In this document: one piece after another, positions 8,026 through 13,339 of the stretch | Layout: each line of letters starts with the position of its first letter | How positions within the stretch are numbered: the first letter of the stretch is position 1 | From: Saprospiraceae bacterium | Lineage (GTDB): Bacteria > Bacteroidota > Bacteroidia > Chitinophagales > Saprospiraceae | Direction: 5' to 3' | Length of the DNA stretch: 13,339 nt | Assembly: GCA_015494245.1 (NCBI GenBank) | Contig: WGBN01000494.1 | Coordinates: 1-13,339, forward strand | Notes under the pieces: model-generated | Told to the model about the DNA's origin: nothing | What the model saw: the letters and a program-made list of their open reading frames with translations, nothing else | Databases searched by the model: none | Translations under genes and position numbers: made by a program

Positions 8026-9282
8026 TTATCGTTTTTTAAACCGCCTCCCCGAGGAATTGCGCTTGCGCTTCTTGTGGTAGAAGGGCTTGCGACCGGAGCG
8101 GGAGGAGGACTTTTTGGCCGGAGGGCGGGCTGCTTCTTCATCTACGAAATCGTGCTCCTCAACTACATCTATGCGGAGTTTTATGAGCTTCTGGATGTCG
8201 CGCAGGTAGCTGCGTTCTTCGCCATTGCAGAAAGACAGGGCGATGCCGCTGGCACCTGCACGGCCCGTCCGGCCTATGCGGTGGATGTAGGTCTCCGGCA
8301 CATTCGGCAGGTCGTAATTGACCACGTGGGAGAGGTCGGATACGTCAATGCCTCGCGCGGCGATGTCGGTAGCGACGAGGATGTTGGTTTTCCCCCGCTT
8401 AAAATTGCCGAGGGCTTTTTGGCGAGCCGACTGGGTTTTGTTGCCGTGAATGGCCTCGGCCTTATGGCCTTCGCGCCTCAGGATTTTCACGATTTTGTCG
8501 GCTCCATGCTTGGTGCGAGAGAAGACGAGGGTAGATTCCATGTCCATGTTCTCATCCTCAAGCAAATTGAGGAGGAGCTTGGATTTGTCTTTTTTGGCCA
8601 CGAAATAGACAGATTGCTTGACGCGCTCGGCCGTAGGCTGCGCGGCTTTGATGGTTACGCTGACCGGATCAGTCAGAATGGCATTCGCCAATTCGACAAT
8701 GGCTGAGGGCATGGTCGCCGAGAAGAACAACGACTGCCGCTTCGATGGCAAAGCTGCAATGATGCGACGGATGTCGTGAATAAAGCCCATGTCGAGCATG
8801 TGATCGGCTTCGTCCAGCACGAAATAGCGCACATCGCGCAGGGAGATAAAGCCCTGATTCATCAGGTCGAGCAAACGCCCGGGCGTAGCTACGAGAATAT
8901 CTACCCCACGGCGCAAAGCCTGCACCTGTGTACCTTGCTTGACGCCTCCAAAGACCACGGTGTTGTACAGTTTGGTGTGCTTGCCATAAGCCGTAAAACT
9001 GGCGGCAATTTGCGAGGCCAATTCCCGCGTAGGCGAAACCACCAGGGCACGGATCTTTGCCTTTTGCCCCTTAGGCCGGGGGCCTTCTGCATACAATCCC
9101 TGTAAAATGGGAATGGCAAAAGAGGCCGTTTTGCCGGTGCCCGTTTGGGCACAACCCAGCAAATCTTTACCGGCAAGAAGGTGAGGAATGGATTGCTCCT
9201 GGATGGGCGTTGGGTGAGTGTATCCCCTGCTCTCGAGCGCTTTCAGAATGGGAGAAATCACTCCCAGTTGTTCAAAAGTCAT
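8026..9282 (-). CDS. DEAD-box ATP-dependent RNA helicase, RhlE-like
   Basis: An ATP-driven RNA helicase of 418 residues, cytoplasmic, of the type that works in ribosome assembly and mRNA turnover. All core motifs are present in order: upstream Phe3 and the Q motif (PTPIQ, Gln28), Walker A AQTGTGKT (45-52, Lys51), PTREL (84-88), TPGR (133-136), DEAD (157-160), SAT (188-190), then VFSRTKHGADK, ATDIAARGID and HRIGRTGRAG in the second RecA-like domain. After about residue 365 the tail is strongly basic (Lys/Arg/Ser-rich, ending FKKR), as expected for an RNA-binding extension. The compact core and short basic tail fit the RhlE group, though several rhlE-like paralogues are usual in this phylum and the exact orthologue is not certain. 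Its promoter appears to lie about 180 bases upstream, giving a long leader, and copies of the same palindromic repeat flank the gene on both sides. Confidence 0.93.
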   Translation of the reverse strand: MTFEQLGVISPILKALESRGYTHPTPIQEQSIPHLLAGKDLLGCAQTGTGKTASFAIPILQGLYAEGPRPKGQKAKIRALVVSPTRELASQIAASFTAYGKHTKLYNTVVFGGVKQGTQVQALRRGVDILVATPGRLLDLMNQGFISLRDVRYFVLDEADHMLDMGFIHDIRRIIAALPSKRQSLFFSATMPSAIVELANAILTDPVSVTIKAAQPTAERVKQSVYFVAKKDKSKLLLNLLEDENMDMESTLVFSRTKHGADKIVKILRREGHKAEAIHGNKTQSARQKALGNFKRGKTNILVATDIAARGIDVSDLSHVVNYDLPNVPETYIHRIGRTGRAGASGIALSFCNGEERSYLRDIQKLIKLRIDVVEEHDFVDEEAARPPAKKSSSRSGRKPFYHKKRKRNSSGRRFKKR

Positions 9283-9459
9283 AAAAATAGAGTCGCTTAT
9301 GCCGCAAGTAGCACGCCCTTTGGCGAATGACTACCGCGCCATAAAGTAAAAAAATGGTCGGAAAAAAGCCTACGGCTTTTTGTCCGGCCTCTGTGCGGCC
9401 TCAAAAAGCAGTGAGAACTCTTGGGCATTTCTCACGAAATGCACTTGTAACAACCTTTA
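9283..9459 (-). other. Inferred long 5' leader of the DEAD-box helicase mRNA
   Basis: No gene is visible in this stretch. If transcription starts near 9459 from the -7 element at 9466-9473, this is an untranslated leader of about 177 nt. It contains a terminator-like hairpin (9363-9381) and GC-rich segments around 9382-9402 with the repeated word GGCC. Long structured leaders are known on some DEAD-box mRNAs, where they serve feedback or cold control; that role is inference here. Confidence 0.4.
9363..9381 (-). terminator. Terminator-like or attenuator hairpin in the DEAD-box leader
   Basis: AAAAAGCC (9363-9370), loop of three bases, GGCTTTTT (9374-9381): a perfect 8-bp stem whose descending arm ends in a T-run on either strand. 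Outer CGG/CCG bases can extend it with small bulges. On the minus strand it lies inside the inferred leader, about 80 bases before the DEAD-box ATG. It could be a premature terminator or simply a bidirectional terminator. The GC part of the stem is only three pairs, so efficiency is doubtful. Confidence 0.4.
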
Positions 9460-9465
9460 GCGGGG

Positions 9466-9473
9466 CAAAGGTA
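9466..9473 (-). promoter_or_regulatory. Bacteroidota -7 promoter element for the DEAD-box gene
   Basis: The minus strand reads TACCTTTG, an exact match to TAnnTTTG, followed by CCCCG. It lies 184 bases upstream of the DEAD-box ATG and points at it. No convincing -33 TTG is seen at the usual spacing, so the match rests on the -7 box and on similarity to the copy near 7877. Confidence 0.55.
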
Positions 9474-9534
9474 CGGAAATTTTTGGGATTTTTAGTTTTT
9501 TGGGGGGGAGATTGCGGGAGAAACGAAAAAGCAC

Positions 9535-9631
9535 TGTTTGCAATAGACATGTCATGTCTTACAGACATGACATGTCTCTCGCGCGCGTAACGCGCGCACA
9601 CACGCGCACGCGCGCGAGAGCCCCCACTTAA
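9535..9631. repeat. Palindromic alternating-GC intergenic repeat, copy 2
   Basis: A 97-bp element between the divergent DEAD-box and recQ promoters. It opens with two copies of the near-palindrome AGACATGnCATGTCT (9545-9559 with central T, 9563-9577 with central A) separated by TAC, so the pair is also a perfect 15-bp inverted repeat. A 12-bp hairpin follows, CTCTCGCGCGCG at 9576-9587 pairing with 9609-9620. An alternative inner stem is GCGCGCG-TAA-CGCGCGC (9581-9597). Bases 9590-9616 alternate purine and pyrimidine. The right end GCCCCCACTTAA matches copy 1, and both copies have the same orientation. The gap 9283-9745 contains no protein gene that I can support. Confidence 0.85.
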
Positions 9632-9636
9632 CCGTT

Positions 9637-9650
9637 TGTAAACGTTTACA
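9637..9650. promoter_or_regulatory. 14-bp perfect palindrome, candidate LacI-family operator before recQ
   Basis: TGTAAACGTTTACA equals its own reverse complement and fits the general LacI/GalR-family operator shape with a central CG (for example the TGWAANCGNTNWCA pattern). Its centre lies about 48 bases upstream of the start point predicted from the -7 box at 9678-9685. The regulator is not encoded in this window. Confidence 0.45.
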
Positions 9651-9677
9651 CCACACCTCACAAACCTCCAAAGCCCC

Positions 9678-9685
9678 TATCTTTG
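9678..9685 (+). promoter_or_regulatory. Bacteroidota -7 promoter element for recQ
   Basis: TATCTTTG followed by CA is an exact match to TAnnTTTG. It places the transcript start near 9692, about 55 bases before the ATG at 9746. It also argues against a TTG start at 9683, which falls inside the box. No clear -33 TTG is seen. Confidence 0.65.
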
Positions 9686-9745
9686 CATCAAACCGCCGGA
9701 ACTCCACCCCATCGCCCGCCGCGCCGGCCGAATGGGGATGAAAAC

Positions 9746-11947
9746 ATGCGCAAGGACAAGCAACAAAACGCCATGCCACGCGAAATTTTAAAAAAGTACT
9801 TCGGCTACGACGCCTTCAGGCCCCTGCAGGAGGAGGTCATTACTGCCATCTACGAAGGGCGCGACTGCCTCGTGATCATGCCCACCGGCAGTGGAAAATC
9901 GCTTTGCTATCAGATTCCCGCCATCGGACTGCCGGGGACGGCCATCGTCGTCTCACCACTCATTTCCCTGATGAAAGACCAGGTGGATGCCCTGCGCACG
10001 GCCGGCGTCAAAGCGGCTTATCTCAACAGCTCGCTGGAGTATGCCGAGCAAAGACGCGTGGAAAACGATTTTCTCGATGGCAAACTCGACCTGCTCTATG
10101 TCTCTCCGGAAAAAATCAGCGCTGCCAACGGCTTTGGCTTTTTTCATCGCGTCAAGATCAACCTCTTTGCCATAGACGAGGCGCATTGCATCTCCACCTG
10201 GGGGCACGACTTCCGGCCCGATTACAAAACGCTGCAGGGTATCAAAGAAAAATTCCCCGGCATCCCCGTCATTGCCCTGACAGCTACCGCCGACCGCGTA
10301 ACGCGCCGCGACATCGCTCAACTGCTCCGCTTGCAGGAGCCCGCCCAATTCATCGCCTCTTTTGACCGGCCCAACATCTATCTCGAAGCCAGGCCAGGCC
10401 AACAACGCATTCCGCAAATCATCTCCTTCATCGAAAACCGTCCCAACGAAGCCGGCATCATCTATTGCCTCAGCAAAAAAAGCACAGAGCAGCTCGCCAT
10501 CAAATTGCGCAAGCGCGGCATCAAAGCCGAGCACTATCACGCAGGCATGAATCCCGAAGACCGCAGCAAAGTGCAAGAGGCCTTCCTCAAAGACGAAATC
10601 TCCGTCGTCTGTGCTACCGTGGCCTTTGGCATGGGGATTGACAAATCCAACGTCCGTTGGGTCATCCACTACAACATGCCCAAAAACATCGAGGGCTACT
10701 ACCAGGAAATCGGACGCTCCGGACGCGACGGCCTGCCCGCCCATGCCCTGCTCTTTTACAGCTATGCAGACATTCGCGTCTGGAGAGAAATCATTTCCGA
10801 AATTGAAAACCGCGAATTTGCTGAAATTCAAAGAAACAAACTGGAACGCATGATGCAGTTCGCAGAAGCCGTGAGCTGCCGCCGGCGCATCCTGCTCACC
10901 TACTTCAACGAAGACAAAGCTGAAAACTGCGGCCACTGCGACATCTGCAAAAACCCGCCCCGCCATATTGACGGTACACTCATCGCACAAAAAGCACTCT
11001 CCGCCGTCTATCGCCTCAAAGAAAGCGTTGGCCTCAACATGCTCATTGACGTGCTCCGGGGCTCACAACGCAGAGACATCTTCCTAAACAACTATCACCT
11101 CATCAAAACCTACGGCAAAGGCAAAGACCTCTCCTTCGAACAATGGCGCAACTACCTCCGCCAACTCATCAACCTCGGCTATCTCGAAATGGCCCCCGAT
11201 GAAAAAATGGTGCTCAAACTCACCCCCGCCAGCAATCGCGTACTCTTCGAAAAAGAACAGGTGCAGCTCGTGGACATGCAAACCGCCCGCGAACACCTCG
11301 CCCGCGAAAAAGCCGCCGCCAAAGCACGCCAAAAATCCCCGCGCCAACGTGCCCGCAACCAACTCTTTGAACACCTGCGCGAACTGCGCATGAAACTCGC
11401 CCGCGAAAAAAACGTGCCCCCCTACGTCATCTTCTCCGATGCCAGCCTCGAAGAAATGGCCGCCAAAGCCCCCACCTCCCTCGAAGCTTTCGCAAACATC
11501 TCCGGCGTAGGTGAAATGAAACTCAAAACCTACGGCCCCGTCTTCGTCCAAGCCATCGAAGAGTTCATCGCACAAACGGGCTTCAAACCCGACCCGCCAA
11601 CAGCCGAACCCATAGTAGCACCCCTTTGTGAACCCAAAAAATCCTCTGCAGAAATAACACTTGAGCTATACCAACAAGGACTCAGCCTGCACGAAATTGC
11701 CGAAAAACGAGGATTCGTCCCCGCTACCATCTTCGCACATTTCGTCCAACTCATCCAAAACGGCGAACACATAGACACCTCCGACCTCATCTCCGAAGAA
11801 GAAACCCAAAAAATCATAGCCGCCCAGGAACAACTCCAGGCAAGCAAACTCAAAGAGCTGTTCGAACACTTCGATGAAAAAATACCCTATGAAAAACTGC
11901 GGCTTGCACTGGCGCTTAAGGAGAGGAGGGAGAGTGTGGGGTCTTAA
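9746..11947 (+). CDS. recQ: ATP-dependent DNA helicase RecQ
   Basis: A 3'-to-5' DNA helicase of recombination and replication-fork repair, 733 residues from the ATG at 9746. An in-frame ATG at 9773 is a possible alternative; a longer TTG frame is excluded by the promoter. Helicase motifs appear in order: FGYDAFRPLQEEVI (19-32), Walker A PTGSGKS (46-52, Lys51), DEAH (144-147), ALTATA, then YCLSKKSTEQLA, VAFGMGIDKSNVRWVIHYNMP and YYQEIGRSGRDG. The zinc site is Cys378, Cys395, Cys398 and Cys401, the C-x16-C-x2-C-x2-C spacing of RecQ. A winged-helix RQC region follows, then an HRDC domain (about 535-608), then a C-terminal HTH-like region (about 635-730, LHEIAEKRGFVPATIFAHFVQL) resembling the HTH_40 module of some longer RecQ proteins. 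E. coli RecQ, near 610 residues, lacks this last part. The stop codon overlaps that of the convergent dehydrogenase gene. Confidence 0.96.
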   Translation: MRKDKQQNAMPREILKKYFGYDAFRPLQEEVITAIYEGRDCLVIMPTGSGKSLCYQIPAIGLPGTAIVVSPLISLMKDQVDALRTAGVKAAYLNSSLEYAEQRRVENDFLDGKLDLLYVSPEKISAANGFGFFHRVKINLFAIDEAHCISTWGHDFRPDYKTLQGIKEKFPGIPVIALTATADRVTRRDIAQLLRLQEPAQFIASFDRPNIYLEARPGQQRIPQIISFIENRPNEAGIIYCLSKKSTEQLAIKLRKRGIKAEHYHAGMNPEDRSKVQEAFLKDEISVVCATVAFGMGIDKSNVRWVIHYNMPKNIEGYYQEIGRSGRDGLPAHALLFYSYADIRVWREIISEIENREFAEIQRNKLERMMQFAEAVSCRRRILLTYFNEDKAENCGHCDICKNPPRHIDGTLIAQKALSAVYRLKESVGLNMLIDVLRGSQRRDIFLNNYHLIKTYGKGKDLSFEQWRNYLRQLINLGYLEMAPDEKMVLKLTPASNRVLFEKEQVQLVDMQTAREHLAREKAAAKARQKSPRQRARNQLFEHLRELRMKLAREKNVPPYVIFSDASLEEMAAKAPTSLEAFANISGVGEMKLKTYGPVFVQAIEEFIAQTGFKPDPPTAEPIVAPLCEPKKSSAEITLELYQQGLSLHEIAEKRGFVPATIFAHFVQLIQNGEHIDTSDLISEEETQKIIAAQEQLQASKLKELFEHFDEKIPYEKLRLALALKERRESVGS

Positions 11948-12777
11948 ACACTACACACCCCCTCCGAATACTCCCACAACCTCCTCGCCATCTCTTCATC
12001 CCGCGCCTGGGGGACGAGGTTGCGCTTGCGCTGCTTGTCGTCGTAATAGCCGCCGCTTTGGCCTTTGATTTCCGGCGCTGTAGCGAGGAAAAGTGAAGTG
12101 CGGGCGCCGCGCTCCGGTGAGATCAACAAGGGGGTTAAAAGGCGCCAGCCTAAATTCGTGTACCAATTGCTGTGTTTGGTCGCTATGGGCGTGCGCACGC
12201 CTCCCGGATGCAGGCAGTTGGCTGTAATGTCCGGAAAGCGGCGGGCGTGCTCTACGGTGAAGAGCACATTGGCCAACTTCGATTGCCGGTAAGCACGAAA
12301 GCCCTTGTAAACGCCTTTTTCCTCCCGAAAGCTATCGAAATCTATCTGCCCCTGAATGTGTGCCACGGAAGAAACCACCACGAGGCGCGGGTCCTCAGAC
12401 TGAGCCAGGCGTTCGCGTAGCAAATGCGTCAGCAAAAAATGACCAAAGTGATTGACCCCTATCTGCATCTCAAAGCCGTCTTCCGTCTTCTGAAAATCAG
12501 AAGTGTAAATGCCGGCATTGTTGATGAGCACATCCAAACCTTCCTGCTGCTCCAAAAAGGATTTGGCGAAAGCCCTGACAGAACGAAAAGAAGCCAAATC
12601 CAAAGTCATGGGAATGAGCTCTCCCGAACCCGTAAGCCGCTGCAACTCCTTCGCTGCCCGCTCGTTTTTTTCGGGATTGCGAGAGGCCATAATCACTCTC
12701 CATCCCTGCGCTGCCAAAGCTTTCGCCGTAGCGAAACCGATACCCGAACTCGCACCCGTAACAATCGCCGTTTTCAT
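11944..12777 (-). CDS. Short-chain dehydrogenase/reductase, retinol-dehydrogenase-like
   Basis: A Rossmann-fold NAD(P)-dependent oxidoreductase of 277 residues; the substrate is unknown. The cofactor motif TGASSGIG is at 7-14, Asp60 is in DLAS, NNAG is at 86-89, and the catalytic set is Asn109, Ser137 (VVVSSVAH) and Tyr163/Lys167 (YRQSK). Arg33 after the second strand (ASRN) suggests NADP(H). The HPGGVRTPI segment and overall pattern are closest to the retinol dehydrogenase/WW-domain oxidoreductase-like group, a name that says little about the bacterial substrate. I chose the ATG at 12777 over a TTG two codons upstream, because MKTAIVTGASSGIG is the usual N-terminus. The ATG follows the upstream gene's TGA by two bases, which suggests translational coupling. 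The gene converges on recQ with overlapping stops. Confidence 0.92.
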   Translation of the reverse strand: MKTAIVTGASSGIGFATAKALAAQGWRVIMASRNPEKNERAAKELQRLTGSGELIPMTLDLASFRSVRAFAKSFLEQQEGLDVLINNAGIYTSDFQKTEDGFEMQIGVNHFGHFLLTHLLRERLAQSEDPRLVVVSSVAHIQGQIDFDSFREEKGVYKGFRAYRQSKLANVLFTVEHARRFPDITANCLHPGGVRTPIATKHSNWYTNLGWRLLTPLLISPERGARTSLFLATAPEIKGQSGGYYDDKQRKRNLVPQARDEEMARRLWEYSEGVCSV

Positions 12778-12779
12778 AT

Positions 12780-13339
12780 TCAAATTTTTCGTTGAGCCCG
12801 CAAAACGAGCAAAATAATAGACAACACCAATATTCCGGCAGCGCCGCCAATGCGCAGCCAGCGCTCCCGCTCTGCCCGTAAAGAGCTCTCTACAAAATAA
12901 GCGTTGGCCTTATTCGGAGAACCTTCGCCTTCGCGCATTTCCCAGTTTTCCGGGTCGCCATTGTCCAAAGTGGGCAACAACAAATCCAACGAAAAAACCG
13001 TGTCCGCAGGAGGCAACTCGTAATCCACCACATCCACCAAAGCGCCATCGGGAGCGTAAAGCGCAATGTGCTCGCGGCGTTTATTCAAACCAAATACAAA
13101 ATCGCCCACAAAATTATAAGACTCGGGGAAAGTCGCCTTAAAGCGCTCAGCATCCTGACACAACACCAGATACTCCCGCGCGCCAATGCTCGCTTCGGGT
13201 ATCTCAAAAGTATGTTTGCTGTCTTCCAACAGCCATCCCTCCAGCTTTACAATCTTGTCTGAGCGGTTAAATAGCTCAATCCAATCACCTGCACTTTTAT
13301 TGTTGCAACTAATTTCATTGACGATCAACACATCCTGCA
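12780..13339 (-). CDS. Lamin-tail-domain protein with C-terminal membrane anchor, 5'-truncated
   Basis: The visible part is about 186 residues, and the frame stays open to the window edge (preceding codons read Gln-Asp), so the GTG at 13331 is probably internal. The region VLIVNEISCNNKSAGDWIELFNRS, continuing with LEGWLLEDS and a beta-rich stretch to about VVDYELPPADTVFSLD, is a lamin tail domain (Ig-like fold). In bacteria this domain is found on secreted and surface proteins, often with CotH-kinase or nuclease domains. PTLDNGDPENWEMREGEGSPNKAN is the usual end of that domain. A single transmembrane helix follows (GGAAGILVLSIILLVLRA) with a short basic tail RAQRKI, giving an outside domain and a cytoplasmic C-terminus. 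What lies N-terminal is outside the window. The stop is two bases before the dehydrogenase ATG, so the two are probably co-transcribed. Confidence 0.85.
   Translation of the reverse strand, partial: QDVLIVNEISCNNKSAGDWIELFNRSDKIVKLEGWLLEDSKHTFEIPEASIGAREYLVLCQDAERFKATFPESYNFVGDFVFGLNKRREHIALYAPDGALVDVVDYELPPADTVFSLDLLLPTLDNGDPENWEMREGEGSPNKANAYFVESSLRAERERWLRIGGAAGILVLSIILLVLRAQRKI

Noticed and set aside
7927..9631. The paired palindromic repeats as a CRISPR array
   Set aside because: There are only two copies 1.6 kb apart with a gene between them, no regular spacers and no cas genes.
9401..9661. Small open frames running through the GC-alternating repeats (also near 7944-8141)
   Set aside because: Their translations are low-complexity Arg/Ala/Cys strings created by the CG repeats, and they have no start context.
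9683..9745. A longer recQ beginning at the TTG at 9683
   Set aside because: That TTG lies within the TATCTTTG -7 box, and the extra 21 residues have no counterpart in RecQ proteins.
9953..10990. A 345-codon minus-strand frame opposite recQ
   Set aside because: It runs antisense to the intact helicase motifs and has no features of its own.
12778..12783. Dehydrogenase start at the TTG at 12781-12783
   Set aside because: It overlaps the upstream stop and adds only two residues. The ATG at 12777 gives the standard short N-terminus before TGASSGIG.

Overview
The window looks like chromosomal DNA of a Bacteroidota bacterium, perhaps a moderate-GC Saprospiria-like lineage (the class is a guess). 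Three things support this. Start codons have A-rich leaders with little or no Shine-Dalgarno sequence. Promoter -7 elements fit the phylum-specific TAnnTTTG pattern (TATCTTTG before recQ, TACCTTTG before the DEAD-box gene). The heavy-metal RND pump is fused to its outer-membrane channel domain, an arrangement familiar from this phylum. I see no rRNA, tRNA, CRISPR array, transposase or phage gene.

Layout: (1) 1-1656, plus strand, a 5'-truncated Xaa-Pro aminopeptidase. (2) 7831-1653, minus strand, a three-gene metal-efflux operon: a small exported His/Cys-rich protein, a 1458-residue CzcA/CusA-type RND pump carrying a TolC-like domain, and a lipoprotein periplasmic adaptor with His-rich ends. 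(3) 9282-8026, minus strand, a RhlE-type DEAD-box RNA helicase. (4) 9746-11947, plus strand, RecQ DNA helicase with zinc-binding, HRDC and C-terminal HTH-like regions. (5) 13339-11944, minus strand, a membrane-anchored lamin-tail-domain protein cut by the window edge, followed 2 bases later by a short-chain dehydrogenase.

The intergenic DNA holds the least explained structure. The two gaps flanking the DEAD-box gene each carry a copy of a 91-97 bp element. Each copy has a 12-bp perfect GC hairpin, long alternating purine-pyrimidine tracts, a conserved left flank ending in CATGTCATGTCT and a conserved right end GCCCCCACTTAA. Both copies lie in the same orientation upstream of a minus-strand -7 element. 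The recQ side also has a perfect 14-bp palindrome resembling a LacI-family operator, and the DEAD-box leader has a terminator-like hairpin.

Working together: the metal operon encodes the parts of a tripartite envelope efflux system (inner-membrane pump, periplasmic adaptor, outer-membrane channel) plus a probable periplasmic metal-binding accessory protein. The channel domain is preceded by what looks like a retained signal peptide, so the fusion may be cut after export. No metal-responsive regulator is visible. The other genes are housekeeping (peptidase, RNA and DNA helicases) or of unknown substrate (dehydrogenase).
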